Source: Georgenia satyanarayanai (GTDB taxonomy: Bacteria > Actinomycetota > Actinomycetes > Actinomycetales > Actinomycetaceae). From it: a stretch of 64,000 nt of DNA. Below the pieces are notes generated by a model. The model had not been told where the DNA came from, did not search any database, and was given only the letters and a program-made list of their open reading frames with translations. This document shows positions 31,375-40,458 of the stretch, one piece after another (positions within the stretch are counted from its first letter, which is position 1; every line of letters starts with the position of its first letter). The stretch lies in contig NZ_VUKC01000010.1 in the NCBI RefSeq assembly GCF_009193135.1, positions 1 through 64,000 of the forward strand, written 5' to 3'. The position numbers were made by a program, and so were the translations under genes.

Positions 31375-32337
31375 ATGACAGAGCAGAGCTTCACCCCGGT
31401 CCTCAAGGCTGTCGTCCCGGTCGCCGGGCTCGGCACCCGTTTCGTGCCCGCCACCAAGGCGGTGGCCAAGGAGATGCTGCCGGTCGTCGACCGGCCCGCG
31501 ATCCAGTACGTCGTCGAGGAGATCGCCGCGGCAGGCATCGAGGACGTCCTCCTCGTCACCGCCCGTGGCAAGTCCGCGATCGAGGACCACTTCGACCGCA
31601 ACGTCGAGCTCGAGGCGGCGCTGGAGGCCAAAGGCGACGAGGACCGCCTCGCCGAGGTCCGCCGTCCCACCGCCCTCGCCGACATCCACGCCGTCCGTCA
31701 GGGCACGCCCAAGGGCCTGGGCCACGCCGTGCTGTGCGGGCGTGAGCACGTGGGCGACGAGCCCTTCGCGGTGCTGCTCGGGGACGACCTCATCGACGCC
31801 CGCGACCCGATCCTGCCGACGATGATCGACGTCCAGCAGCGCCTGGGCGGCTCCGTCATCGCGCTGCTCGAGGTCGAGCCCTCGCAGATCAACCTCTACG
31901 GCGCGGCCGCCGTCGAGCCCGTCTCCCTCGCGGGGATCCCCGACGGCGACGTCGTCACCGTCACCGAGCTCGTCGAGAAGCCCCCCGTGGAGGAGGCGCC
32001 CTCGAACCTCGCCGTCATCGGCCGCTACGTGCTGTCCCCGGCCGTGTTCGACGTCCTGGAGGGGACCGAGCCCGGCCGCGGCAACGAGATCCAGCTGACC
32101 GACGCCCTGCAGACCCTCGCCCGGATGCCCGCGAGCGAGGGCGGCGGCGTCCACGGCGTCGTCTTCCGCGGCCGCCGGTACGACACCGGTGACAAGCTCG
32201 ACTACCTCAAGGCCGTCGTCCAGCTCGCCGTCGACCGCGAGGACCTCGGGCCGGACTTCTCCGCCTGGCTCGAGCAGTTCGTCGCGGGCCGGCACGTCGA
32301 GCTCAGCTCCGACCCCGCCGCGAGCCACCCCCGGTGA
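31375..32337 (+). CDS. galU: UTP-glucose-1-phosphate uridylyltransferase
   Basis: 320 residues. AVVPVAGLGTRFVPATKAV and KEMLPVVDRPAIQYVVEE form the nucleotide-binding start; VLLGDDLID, VTELVEKP and the C-terminal YDTGDKLDYLKA are also typical. It makes UDP-glucose for wall polysaccharides and glycosylation, which could include the GT2 in the carotenoid operon. TAGCCT lies 6 nt before ATG, so a leaderless start is likely. It leads the galU-moeA-rimJ block, overlapping moeA by GTGA. Confidence 0.95.
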   Translation: MTEQSFTPVLKAVVPVAGLGTRFVPATKAVAKEMLPVVDRPAIQYVVEEIAAAGIEDVLLVTARGKSAIEDHFDRNVELEAALEAKGDEDRLAEVRRPTALADIHAVRQGTPKGLGHAVLCGREHVGDEPFAVLLGDDLIDARDPILPTMIDVQQRLGGSVIALLEVEPSQINLYGAAAVEPVSLAGIPDGDVVTVTELVEKPPVEEAPSNLAVIGRYVLSPAVFDVLEGTEPGRGNEIQLTDALQTLARMPASEGGGVHGVVFRGRRYDTGDKLDYLKAVVQLAVDREDLGPDFSAWLEQFVAGRHVELSSDPAASHPR

Positions 32338-33548
32338 GAAGCGTCCAGGAGCACCTCGCCGCCTGTCTGGCGGCGGTCGGCCCACAGCCGCCCCTCGAGG
32401 TGGTGCTCGCCGACGCCGTCGGGTGCGTGCTCGCCGAGGACGTCCTCGCTCCCCGCGACCTGCCGCTCGCGGACGTCGCCGCGCTGGACGGCTACGCGCT
32501 GCGGGCCGGTGACGTCGCCACCGCCACGCCGTCGGCGCCGGTGACCCTGCGGGTGCTCGACGAGGTCCGGGCCGGGAGCGTCGAGCGCACCCGCCTGCCC
32601 GCCGGCGTCTGCGTGCGCATCGCGTCGGGTGCGCCGCTGCCGGTGGAGGCCGACGCCGTCGTGCCGGTCGAGCAGACCGACCGCGGCACGGCGAAGGTCG
32701 AGGTCCGCACGGCCGCGGCCGTGGGGGAGAACGTCAACCGGCGCGCCCAGGACGTCCGCGCCGGGGAGGTCGTCCTCCCGGCGGGCGAGCGGGTGGGGGC
32801 CCGGCAGGTCGCGCTCCTGTCCGCCGTCGGTCGCGGCCGTGTGACGGTGCACCCGCGCCCGCGCGTCGTCGTGATCTCCGTCGGTGACGAGCTCGTCGAA
32901 CCGGGTCAGGCGGCCGCCGCCGGGCAGGTGTACGACGCCAACGGGCACGCCCTGGCCGCCGCGCTGCACGACGCCGGCGCCGCCACCTACCGGGTGGCGG
33001 CCGTCCCGGACCAGCGCGGACCGCTGCGCGAGACCCTCGAGGACCAGCTCGTGCGCGCCGACCTCGTCGTCACCACCGGCGGGCTGAGCCACGGCTCCAA
33101 CGACACCGTCAAGGAGGTGCTCGCCCCGCTCGGGACGGTGCGCTTCGACAATGTCGCCATGTGGCCCGGCCGCCAGCTGGGACTGGGCCACATCGGGGAC
33201 GGCACTCCCATCTTCGCGCTGCCGGGGCACCCGGTGGCGGCGCAGGTCGCCTACGAGGTCTTCCTGCGCCCGGCGGTGCTGTCGATGGCCGGGTACACCG
33301 ACCTCTACCGCCCCACCGTGACGGCGACGGCGAGCACCGGCTGGTACTCGCCGGCCGGCCGGCGCGAGTTCGTCCGCGTCACGCTCGCCGGGTCCCCCCG
33401 CGAGGGCTACCGGGCCACGCCCGTCGGCTCCCCGAGCCGGCTCCTCCTCAGCGCGCTTGCCCGCGCCAACGCGCTGGCCGTCGTACCGGAGGACCTCACC
33501 GACGTCACCGAGGGCACCGCGCTCTCCTGCCTGCTGCTGGACGGCTGA
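32334..33548 (+). CDS. moeA: Molybdopterin molybdenumtransferase
   Basis: 404 residues. DVAALDGYALRAGD, GAPLPVEADAVVPVEQT, SVGDELVEPGQ, TTGGLSHGSNDTVKEVL and ALPGHPVAAQVAYEVF are MoeA domain signatures. It inserts molybdate into adenylylated molybdopterin. In actinobacteria it often lies, as here, between galU and rimJ. The GTG start overlaps galU. Confidence 0.93.
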   Translation: MRSVQEHLAACLAAVGPQPPLEVVLADAVGCVLAEDVLAPRDLPLADVAALDGYALRAGDVATATPSAPVTLRVLDEVRAGSVERTRLPAGVCVRIASGAPLPVEADAVVPVEQTDRGTAKVEVRTAAAVGENVNRRAQDVRAGEVVLPAGERVGARQVALLSAVGRGRVTVHPRPRVVVISVGDELVEPGQAAAAGQVYDANGHALAAALHDAGAATYRVAAVPDQRGPLRETLEDQLVRADLVVTTGGLSHGSNDTVKEVLAPLGTVRFDNVAMWPGRQLGLGHIGDGTPIFALPGHPVAAQVAYEVFLRPAVLSMAGYTDLYRPTVTATASTGWYSPAGRREFVRVTLAGSPREGYRATPVGSPSRLLLSALARANALAVVPEDLTDVTEGTALSCLLLDG

Positions 33549-34159
33549 TGCTGGAGCACGAGGGCGTCCGGCTGCGACTGCTCCGTTACAACGACCGCGC
33601 CGCGTGGGAGCGGGTGCGCCGGGAGAACGTCGAGTGGCTGCGTCCGTGGGAGGCGACGAGCCCCGTCCCGGCGCCGCCCGTGGGCTTCCGCGACTACGTC
33701 GCGCAGAGTCGCCGCCAGGGCAGGCGCGGTGAGGCGCTCACCTTCGTCATCGAGGCCGACGGCGAGCTCGTGGGTCAGCTGTCGGTCTCCTCGATCATCC
33801 TCGGGGCGCTGCGCGGGGCCTCGATCGGGTACTGGGTGAGCCAGCACGTCGCCGGGCGCGGGATCACCCCGACCGCCGTCGCGATCGCCGCCGACTACTG
33901 CTTCACCGTCCTGCGGCTGCACCGCATCGAGATCAACATCCGGCCCGAGAACACGGCGAGCCTGCGGGTGGTGGAGAAGCTCGGCTTCCGCGACGAGGGG
34001 CTGCGTGAGCGCTACCTCCACATCGACGGCGACTGGCGCGACCACCGCACCTTCGCGCTCGTCACCGAGGAGGTCCCCGAGGGGCTCCTCGAGCGGTGGA
34101 CCCGCACGCGCGGGAGACACGCCGCCGACGATCCCGGCGGCGGTGCGCCGCCCGGATAG
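33548..34159 (+). CDS. GNAT acetyltransferase, RimJ type
   Basis: 203 residues. An N-terminal strand VRLRLLRYNDRAAWERVR, GELVGQLSVSSI, the acetyl-CoA loop GYWVSQHVAGRGITP, and NIRPENTASLRVVEKLGF with the final ERYLHIDGDWRDH match RimJ/RimL-type N-terminal protein acetyltransferases. The ATG overlaps the moeA stop by one base (TGATG). The target protein is unknown. Confidence 0.88.
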   Translation: MLEHEGVRLRLLRYNDRAAWERVRRENVEWLRPWEATSPVPAPPVGFRDYVAQSRRQGRRGEALTFVIEADGELVGQLSVSSIILGALRGASIGYWVSQHVAGRGITPTAVAIAADYCFTVLRLHRIEINIRPENTASLRVVEKLGFRDEGLRERYLHIDGDWRDHRTFALVTEEVPEGLLERWTRTRGRHAADDPGGGAPPG

Positions 34160-34169
34160 TTTCGTGCCT

Positions 34170-35225
34170 GTGGATGTTCAGGGGTGGGTGGTCGTCGGAC
34201 TAGCCCTCATCCTGTTCGGGTACCTGGTCCCCCACCTCGTGCACAGCCGTCACCAGCTGGCGGAGTCACGGGTTGAGGACCGCTTCTCCGGCACGCTGCG
34301 CGTGGTGGCCACCGGGGCGACGGCGAGGCGGTCGTCGCCCGGGGAGCACCACGGGACCCGGGAGAGCAGGCCGTACCTCCACGATCCACGACGACGAACG
34401 GAGGCACCCGCCGTGAACAGGCCCACCACCCCCAGCGAGCGGGCCGCCGCCGAGGCGCGGCGACTGGCCCAGCTGCGCGCGGCGCGCGCCGCCGAGATCA
34501 GCCGTCGCAAGGCCGCCGCCAAGCGCCGGCTCGTCCTCACGGTCGTGCTGCTCCTCGCGAGCGTCGGTGGCTGGCTCGGCTTCGGCCTGGGCAGCCTGCC
34601 GATCGCCCTCGGTGTCGTGCCGACCGTCCTGCTCGCCGGTGTCCTCGTGCTCGGCCGCCGTGCCGCGAAGGTCGCCGCCCGGCGCACCTCGGCCGACCGC
34701 GCCGCCATGGCCCGCCTCGAGGTGCGGCCCGCCCCGCGCAGCCGACCGGCACCCTCCGCCCGTCCGGCGGGGTCGGCGGCGTCGAGCGCAGCCGTCCCGC
34801 AGGCTGAGCCTGCCGCCACCGAGGAGCCGGCCGAGGCACCCACGTCCGCCGAGCCGGTGCCCGAGACCGCGGCCACCGCCGTCGTCGAGGGGGCGACCGA
34901 GGCCGCCGCGCCCGCCGAGCAGCCGGTCGCCCGCAGCTGGACCCCGGTCCAGGTGCCCGTCCCCACCTACACGCTCAAGGCCTCGGCACCGCGCCGGGAC
35001 ATCGCGCCCTACGAGGCGCCCCAGCCCGAGCCCGTCGCCGAGCAGGCGCCCGCGGAGCCCGCGGCACCCGCCGAGCCCGTGGTCGTCGTCTCCGGACTGG
35101 CCGGCTCGCCCTACGCGCCCGTCGCCGACCCGGAGCCCGAGGCCACCCCCGCGGCCGAGGCGCTGCCCGCCCGGGGCCTGGACCTCGACTCCGTCCTCGC
35201 CCGCCGCCGCGCCGTCGGCGCCTGA
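34170..35225 (+). CDS. Divisome protein SepX/GlpR-like
   Basis: About 351 residues. An N-terminal TM helix (WVVVGLALILFGYLVPHLV) precedes the short basic-acidic motif QLAESRVEDRFSGTLRVV. A cytoplasmic charged region leads to two adjacent TM helices and a long Ala/Pro/Glu-rich disordered tail ending GLDLDSVLARRRAVGA. This layout, after galU-moeA-rimJ, fits SepX (formerly GlpR), an actinobacterial cell-division membrane protein. TAGTTT lies 7 nt before GTG 34170, suggesting its own leaderless promoter; GTG 34164 is less likely. Confidence 0.75.
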   Translation: MDVQGWVVVGLALILFGYLVPHLVHSRHQLAESRVEDRFSGTLRVVATGATARRSSPGEHHGTRESRPYLHDPRRRTEAPAVNRPTTPSERAAAEARRLAQLRAARAAEISRRKAAAKRRLVLTVVLLLASVGGWLGFGLGSLPIALGVVPTVLLAGVLVLGRRAAKVAARRTSADRAAMARLEVRPAPRSRPAPSARPAGSAASSAAVPQAEPAATEEPAEAPTSAEPVPETAATAVVEGATEAAAPAEQPVARSWTPVQVPVPTYTLKASAPRRDIAPYEAPQPEPVAEQAPAEPAAPAEPVVVVSGLAGSPYAPVADPEPEATPAAEALPARGLDLDSVLARRRAVGA

Positions 35226-35239
35226 CGCCTCCTCTCCCC

Positions 35240-35305
35240 GAGCACGCACTGGCGGTCACCGCGACCGCCCCGTGAGGCGGCGCCGGTGACCGTTTGTGCG
35301 TACTC
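35240..35305. terminator. Imperfect inverted repeat between convergent genes
   Basis: GAGCACGCAC (35240-35249) and CGGTCACCG (35253-35261) pair with CGGTGACCG (35284-35292) and GTGCGTACTC (35296-35305). It lies between the sepX-like gene and the arginine deiminase gene. Confidence 0.55.
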
Positions 35306-35333
35306 GCCGAGGTGGAGGCGGGGTGCGGGTCGG

Positions 35334-36557
35334 TCAGATGCCGTCGCGGATGGTCGGGCAGCTCATGCACCGGGGCCCACCCCGCCCGCGGCCGAGCTCC
35401 GAGCCCGGCACCTCGATGACCTCGACACCGTGGGAGCGCAGGTAGGCGTTGGTCGTCGTGTTGCGCTCGTAGGCGACGACGACGCCCGGCGCGAGCGCCA
35501 GCACGTTGCAGGCGTCGTCCCACTGCTCCCGCTCCGCGCTGAGGGAGTCCTGCGCCGGGGTGAGGATGCGCAGGGAGTCCACACCCAGGGCCTGGGCGAT
35601 CGACGCGTGCATCTCCTCGGGCGGGTGGTCGGTGACGACGAGCTCGCCGTCGGCGTCCCCGGGGGTGATCCGGTAGGAGGGCAGCGCGCCGAGCCCGGCG
35701 TACTCGGTGAAGGTGTGGTCGTCGACCATCGTCATCACGGTGTCCAGGTGCATGAAGGCCCGCTCGTGCGGCAGGGCCAGGGCGACCACCTGCGTCGCCG
35801 AGCCCGTCTCGAAGAGGCGCTGGGCGACGCGCTCCACCCCCTGCGGTGTGGTGCGCTCGCTCATCCCGACGAGGACGGCGCCGCGGCCGAGGACGAGGAC
35901 ATCCCCGCCCTCGACGTTGATGCCGGTGCGTCCGCCGGCCCCGCTCCACAGGTGGAAGTCCACGCCCCTGAAGTCGGGGTGGAAGCGGTAGACCGCCTGG
36001 TAGTGGAGGGACTCACGCAGGCGCGAGCGCTTGCGCATGTTGCTCACCCCCACGCCGTCGTACACCCACGCGGAGGCGTCGCGCGCGTAGAGGTGGTTGG
36101 GCAGGGGCGGGACGACGAACTCGTCCTGCGCGAGGACGTGCAGCGCGACCGAACGGGGCTCGTCGATCCGCTCGAGGAGCTCGCGCTTGGTGAGGCCGCC
36201 GACGAGCAGGGTGGTGAGCTCGCCGTCGTCGAGGGTGTTGACCATGTCGAGGACGGGCTGGACGCCGGCGGCACCGAGGAGCGCGGGGCCGAAGGTCTGC
36301 TCGACGATGAGGGACCGCGCGGCCGGGACGGCGAGGGTCTCGCGCAGGAGGTCGGTGAAGTAGCGGACCGCGACGCCCTGGTCACGCAGCGCCCGGGCGA
36401 AGGCGTCGTGCTCCTCCTCGGCGCGCTCGACCCACAGGATGTCGTCGAAGAGCAGCTCCTCGCGGTTCTGGGGGGTGAGGCGGCGCATCTCCAGTCCGGG
36501 CCGGTGGAGGATCACCTCGTGGAGGCGGCCGACCTCGGAGTCCACGTGGTAGGTCAT
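35334..36557 (-). CDS. arcA: Arginine deiminase
   Basis: 407 residues with pentein fold. [18 protein letters not shown] opens it, [14 protein letters not shown] holds substrate-contact Asp/Arg, [11 protein letters not shown] and the catalytic His of [12 protein letters not shown] follow, and C397 (GGPRCMSCP) is the nucleophile. It hydrolyses arginine to citrulline and ammonia. arcB and arcC are not adjacent, so it may serve acid or nitrogen stress rather than a full ADI operon. The ATG at 36557 gives the conserved N-terminus. Confidence 0.95.
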   Translation of the reverse strand: MTYHVDSEVGRLHEVILHRPGLEMRRLTPQNREELLFDDILWVERAEEEHDAFARALRDQGVAVRYFTDLLRETLAVPAARSLIVEQTFGPALLGAAGVQPVLDMVNTLDDGELTTLLVGGLTKRELLERIDEPRSVALHVLAQDEFVVPPLPNHLYARDASAWVYDGVGVSNMRKRSRLRESLHYQAVYRFHPDFRGVDFHLWSGAGGRTGINVEGGDVLVLGRGAVLVGMSERTTPQGVERVAQRLFETGSATQVVALALPHERAFMHLDTVMTMVDDHTFTEYAGLGALPSYRITPGDADGELVVTDHPPEEMHASIAQALGVDSLRILTPAQDSLSAEREQWDDACNVLALAPGVVVAYERNTTTNAYLRSHGVEVIEVPGSELGRGRGGPRCMSCPTIRDGI

Positions 36558-36706
36558 GGCGTCCTCGTCGTCGGGGGTAGTGGCGCCCCTCAACGTACTG
36601 CGCGACGCGGCGCCCGGCCCGTCGATCCTGTGACCCACGTCAACGCGGGGCCGGGTTCACTCCCTCCCGACGGCGGTGCTAAAGTGGGCACCGCTCGACC
36701 GAGCAT

Positions 36707-36779
36707 GGGGCTATGGCGCAGTTGGTAGCGCGTCTCGTTCGCAATGAGAAGGTCGGGGGTTCGAATCCCCCTAGCTCCA
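36707..36779 (+). tRNA. tRNA-Ala (anticodon CGC)
   Basis: Cloverleaf with acceptor GGGGCTA/TAGCTCC, D-loop GCGCAGTTGGTAGCGC, anticodon loop TTCGCAA (CGC) and T-loop TTCGAAT. CCA is encoded at 36780-36782. It reads the GCG alanine codon, heavily used in this genome. Confidence 0.96.
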
Positions 36780-36818
36780 CCATCGGCCCTGAGGCGCGGC
36801 ACCGGACGGTGCCGCGCC

Positions 36819-37886
36819 TCAGTCGTCTCCGTCGACGGCCGGTAGTCGGACCGTGACGTGCAGTCCGCCGGAGGGGCGCGGCGAGACGACGAGCGTCCCG
36901 TCGTGCGAACGGACGATCGTCTCGACGATGGCCAGGCCGAGGCCGACGCCGGCGTGGTCGCCGGTGCGCGTGCGCCCGCCGCCGCGGTGGAAAGGCTCGG
37001 TGAGGGTCGAGGCCGCGTCCGCGTTGATCTCCTCCCCGGTGTTCTCGACGGTGAGCGTCGCGACTCCCCGGTGAGCGGTGGTGCTGACCCACACGGCTCC
37101 ACGTCCGGAGGTGTTGTGCACGATGGCGTTGTGCACGAGGTTCATGGTCATCTGCAGCAGGAGAGCCCGTGAACCGGTCGTCGGGCTGGCGTCCCCCGAC
37201 GTCTCGAGGACGAGGCCGTGCTTCTCGGCCAGCGGGAGCAGCGTCTCGCCGGCCTCCTCGGCGAGGAGGGACAGGTCGACCGGCTCCCCGGTGCGCCGGT
37301 CGGAGCGGCTGAGCAGCAGCAGCGCCTCGGTGAGGTCGATCGCCCGGCCGTTGACCGCGCTGAGACGGTCGAGGAGCTGCGCGCCGTCATGGTGCGGGTC
37401 CTTGCGGGCGACGTCGAGGAGGGTCTGCGTGATCGTCAGCGGCGTGCGGAGCTCGTGGGAGGCGTTGGCAGCGAACCGCTGCTGCGCGGCGACGTGTGCC
37501 TCGAGCCGGCCGAGCATGTCGTCGAACGCGTCCGCCAGCTCCCGGAACTCGTCCTTCCGCCCCTCGAGGTGGACCCGGTGCGAGAGGTCACCCGTGGCAG
37601 CGGTCCGCGTGGCCTCCGTGAGCCGGTGCAGCGGTGCGAGCATCCGGCCGGCGAGAAGCCATCCGCCGACGATGCCGAGGACGAGGAGGAACAGCAGCGC
37701 GAGCGCCGCGTTGGGCACGAACGCGTCGACCAGGTCCGAGCGGTTGGGGACGAAGCCGGCCTGCGTCCGTATCGTGCCGTCGGGCACGTAGCGGAGCAGG
37801 AACACCCACACGACCGCGAGCAGCAACGTGCCCGCGAGCACGAGGAACCCGGCGTAGCTGAGGGTGAGCCTGAGCCGGGCGCTCAT
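36819..37886 (-). CDS. Sensor histidine kinase (VanS/CssS-like)
   Basis: 355 residues. Two TM helices (about 8-28 and 58-80) bound a short external loop. HAMP is around 80-132, the H-box SHELRTPL has H144, NLVHNAIVHN is the N-box and GVGLGLAIVETIVRSH the G-box. A small sensor loop is typical of kinases that feel envelope stress or a membrane-bound ligand. It is co-transcribed with the response regulator (10-bp gap) and opposite a VanY-like peptidase, suggesting a cell-wall-antibiotic or wall-damage signal. An in-frame GTG at 37907 is the alternative start. Confidence 0.9.
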   Translation of the reverse strand: MSARLRLTLSYAGFLVLAGTLLLAVVWVFLLRYVPDGTIRTQAGFVPNRSDLVDAFVPNAALALLFLLVLGIVGGWLLAGRMLAPLHRLTEATRTAATGDLSHRVHLEGRKDEFRELADAFDDMLGRLEAHVAAQQRFAANASHELRTPLTITQTLLDVARKDPHHDGAQLLDRLSAVNGRAIDLTEALLLLSRSDRRTGEPVDLSLLAEEAGETLLPLAEKHGLVLETSGDASPTTGSRALLLQMTMNLVHNAIVHNTSGRGAVWVSTTAHRGVATLTVENTGEEINADAASTLTEPFHRGGGRTRTGDHAGVGLGLAIVETIVRSHDGTLVVSPRPSGGLHVTVRLPAVDGDD

Positions 37887-37896
37887 CCCGCCTGCC

Positions 37897-38589
37897 CTAC
37901 CCGTCACCGCGGTCCCCTCCAGGCTGCGCACCGGAGTCGATGCGGTACCCCGCACCGGGGACCGTGGTGATGACCCACGGCTCGCCGAGGCGTTTGCGCA
38001 GCGCCGAGACCGTGATGCGTACGGCGTTGGTGAACGGGTCGGCGTTCTCGTCCCACGCGCGTTCGAGGAGCTCCTCGGCGCTGACGACACCACCGCCCGC
38101 AGCGACGAGGACGTCGAGGACGGCGAACTGCTTACGGGTGAGTGGGACGTATCGGCCGTCGCGAAAGACCTCGCGTCTGAAGGGATCCACCCGCAGGCCG
38201 GCGAGGTCCCGCACCGGCGGCCGGTGGTGCGCCCGCCTGCGGTCGAGCGCGCGGAGGCGGAGCACGAGCTCGCGCAGCTCGAAGGGCTTGGTGAGGTAGT
38301 CGTCAGCACCGAGCTCGAACCCCGAGGCCTTGTCATCGAGCCGGTCGGCCGCGGTGAGCATGAGGATGGGCATCCCGCTGGCCGTCGCCACGATGCGGCG
38401 CGCGACCTCGTCACCGGACGGGCCGGGGACGTCGCGGTCGAGGACGGCGATGTCGTAGGAGTTGACGGTCAGCAGCTCCAGGGCGGTCGCACCGTCACCG
38501 GCGACGTCGGCCGCGATCGCCTCCAGGCGCAGACCGTCGCGCACGGCCTCGGCCAGGTAGGGCTCGTCCTCGAGGATCAGCACACGCAC
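37897..38589 (-). CDS. OmpR-family response regulator (VanR-like)
   Basis: 230 residues. The receiver domain has acidic pocket LEDE, phospho-acceptor D51 (AVLDRDVPGPSG), and KP at about 101 (DDYLTKPFELREL). The C-terminal winged helix ends VRITVSALRKRLGEPWVI...GYRI. TACCAT lies 7 nt before the GTG start (leaderless). The direct repeat GTATCG-N5-GTATCG just upstream of this -10 is a likely self-binding site. Confidence 0.92.
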   Translation of the reverse strand: MRVLILEDEPYLAEAVRDGLRLEAIAADVAGDGATALELLTVNSYDIAVLDRDVPGPSGDEVARRIVATASGMPILMLTAADRLDDKASGFELGADDYLTKPFELRELVLRLRALDRRRAHHRPPVRDLAGLRVDPFRREVFRDGRYVPLTRKQFAVLDVLVAAGGGVVSAEELLERAWDENADPFTNAVRITVSALRKRLGEPWVITTVPGAGYRIDSGAQPGGDRGDG

Positions 38590-38613
38590 CCTCGCGATGG
38601 TACGAGCCGGGGG

Positions 38614-38630
38614 GTATCGCGAACGTATCG
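38614..38630. promoter_or_regulatory. Direct-repeat binding site of the response regulator
   Basis: GTATCG (38614-38619) and GTATCG (38625-38630) are spaced by 5 bp (11-bp period), the geometry used by OmpR-family dimers. It lies between the divergent regulator and VanY-like genes, 12 bp upstream of the regulator -10 box. Confidence 0.65.
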
Positions 38631-38676
38631 AGAACTGCATACGGGTCGACAACGGGTGCCTCGCTGGGATGGAGCC

Positions 38677-39303
38677 ATGATTCTCAACGCGCCCCCTCGA
38701 CCGCCCGCGAGCGGCAGGAAAGGACCACCGCGCCGCGCGCTTGCGCTCGTCGTCTGCCTGGCCGTCGTGACGGCCGGATGTCAGGCGGTGCCCACGACGA
38801 CGCCCGGCCCGTCGGGCCAGGTGCGCGATCGAGTCGGTCCGGGCGGGCCGACCGAGGCTGACGGACGCCTTCCCCATGGTGCGACGGTCCTCGACGAGAA
38901 CCTCGCGGGGATCGGCAACCTCGACCCCGCCCTCGCGGATGCCCTGCGGCAGGCGACGGCGGACGCGGCGGACGCGGAGATCGAGATCCAGGTCAGCAGC
39001 GGATGGCGTTCGGCCGCCTACCAGAACCACCTCCTGGAGCAGGCGGTCGGCACGTACGGCTCCGAGGCCGAGGCCGCCCGGTGGGTCGCCACGCCCGAGA
39101 CATCGCTCCACGTCAGCGGGGAGGCGGTCGACATCGCCCCCTACGACGCGATCGACTGGCTCTCCCGGTTCGGCGCCTCCTACGGCCTGTGCCAGGTGTA
39201 CGCCAACGAGTCCTGGCACTTCGAGCTCCGGCCCGACGCCGCCACGGCCGGGTGTCCCGCGCAGTACCCCGACCCGACGAGCGATCCGCGGATGTCGCGT
39301 TGA
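38677..39303 (+). CDS. VanY-like D-alanyl-D-alanine carboxypeptidase, lipoprotein
   Basis: 208 residues. It has a signal sequence with a lipobox ending at C35 (VTAGC) and an M15B peptidase domain. Zinc ligands are H145 and D152 in SLHVSGEAVD and H181 in ESWHFE, with E178 as base; QVSSGWRSAAYQNHL is typical of VanY. It removes the terminal D-Ala of stem peptides, which reduces glycopeptide targets. It is divergent from the VanRS-like pair and probably controlled by it. GGATGGAGCC supports the start. No vanHAX is in the window. Confidence 0.88.
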   Translation: MILNAPPRPPASGRKGPPRRALALVVCLAVVTAGCQAVPTTTPGPSGQVRDRVGPGGPTEADGRLPHGATVLDENLAGIGNLDPALADALRQATADAADAEIEIQVSSGWRSAAYQNHLLEQAVGTYGSEAEAARWVATPETSLHVSGEAVDIAPYDAIDWLSRFGASYGLCQVYANESWHFELRPDAATAGCPAQYPDPTSDPRMSR

Positions 39304-39373
39304 CGACGCTGCTGCCCGGTGGCACTCGGCCGCTGGGTGGGCGCTGTGCCCTGGCCCTGGCGGGTGCCGCTGC

Positions 39374-40363
39374 CTATCGCCCGGCGCCGACGATCCGTGC
39401 GGCCAGCGCGGCGTCGGCGTCGGCGGCCGCGAGGTGGGCGTTGATATGGGCGCCGGACATTGCGCCGGCCGCCGCGGACGCGCCAACCTGGGCCATCGGG
39501 TCGGTGACGTTGCCCGCCACCCACACACCCGGCACCTCGGTGGACCCCGCCACCCCCGAGACGACCCGGCGGCCCACCCCGTGCGGCAGGTCCTCCAGGG
39601 TGAGACCCAGCGCCTCCAGTCCCTGCATGCGCGGCGCCAGCGTGGATCCGACCGCGAGGACGCGACGGGCGACGACCTTCCCGTCGGACAGGCGCACGCC
39701 CTCGATGCCGCCGTCGGCCGCGGTGAGAACCTCCTCCACGTCCGAGTCGACGACCCGGACGTCGAGCGCGTCCAGGCGCGCACGGGCCTCACGGTCGAGC
39801 TCGGTGCGCCGGGTGAAGTAGACGACGTCGTCGGTGAGCTGACGGAACAGGAGGGCCTGGTGGGTGGAGACCGGCCCGACGGCGAGAATGCCGATCGGTT
39901 CGTCGCGGACCTCCCAGCCGTGGCAGTAGGGGCAGTGGACGACGCCGCGCCCCCAGTGGGCCGCGAGGCCGGGGACGTCGGGGAGTACGTCGCGCGTCCC
40001 GGTCGCGACGAGCAGGCGGCGAGCGGTCAGCTCGCGGCCGTCGGTGAGTGTGACGGAGAAGCGCAGATCCCCCTCGGGGGAGGGCTCGGTCGCAGACGCG
40101 GCGGCGACCGTCCCGGTGACGACCGTGCCGCCGTACCCGCGCACCTCCTCGCGGCCGCGGCGGTAGAGCTCGGCGGGCGGCGTGCCGTCCAGGCCGAGCA
40201 GCCCGTGGACGGCCTCGGCGGGGGCGTTGCGCGGCGTCCCGCCGTCGATGACGACGACGGAGCGGCGCGAGCGGGCGAGCATGAGCCCGCCGTTGAGCCC
40301 GGCGGCCCCGCCGCCGATGACGACGGCGTCCACGGTGCGGTCGGGCAGGGTGTCGGCAGACAT
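39374..40363 (-). CDS. Thioredoxin-reductase-like FAD/NAD(P) oxidoreductase
   Basis: 329 residues with two Rossmann domains. DAVVIGGGAAGLNGGLMLARSRRSVVVIDGG binds FAD and a redox CPYC (HCPYCHGWE, about 145) sits in the expected TrxR place. The NAD(P) domain GILAVGPVSTHQALL has a weakened GxGxxG. STEVPGVWVAGNVTDP closes the FAD site. This is the actinobacterial TrxR-like group with unknown partner. AAGGAGAG precedes the ATG. It is divergent from the XRE-cupin regulator, likely its controller. Confidence 0.85.
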   Translation of the reverse strand: MSADTLPDRTVDAVVIGGGAAGLNGGLMLARSRRSVVVIDGGTPRNAPAEAVHGLLGLDGTPPAELYRRGREEVRGYGGTVVTGTVAAASATEPSPEGDLRFSVTLTDGRELTARRLLVATGTRDVLPDVPGLAAHWGRGVVHCPYCHGWEVRDEPIGILAVGPVSTHQALLFRQLTDDVVYFTRRTELDREARARLDALDVRVVDSDVEEVLTAADGGIEGVRLSDGKVVARRVLAVGSTLAPRMQGLEALGLTLEDLPHGVGRRVVSGVAGSTEVPGVWVAGNVTDPMAQVGASAAAGAMSGAHINAHLAAADADAALAARIVGAGR

Positions 40364-40437
40364 ATGACTCTCCTTCGGTGGGCCTCGGCCGGGCCCGCTG
40401 CCCCGACCGTAGCCATGGCTTGCGTTGGGGACATAGC

Positions 40438-40458
40438 CTCTTGCGTATGGAGCAAGAG
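40438..40458. promoter_or_regulatory. Palindrome over the start of the XRE-cupin regulator
   Basis: CTCTTGC-GTATGGA-GCAAGAG has 7-bp arms and covers the ATG at 40447. A second CTTGCGT copy lies 21 bp upstream of the first arm (40419-40425 and 40440-40446), two helical turns apart. It is a likely autoregulatory operator shared with the divergent oxidoreductase. Confidence 0.55.

Noticed and set aside
38677-39303. Full vancomycin-resistance cluster
   Set aside because: Only VanRS-like and VanY-like genes are present; vanH, vanA and vanX equivalents are absent.
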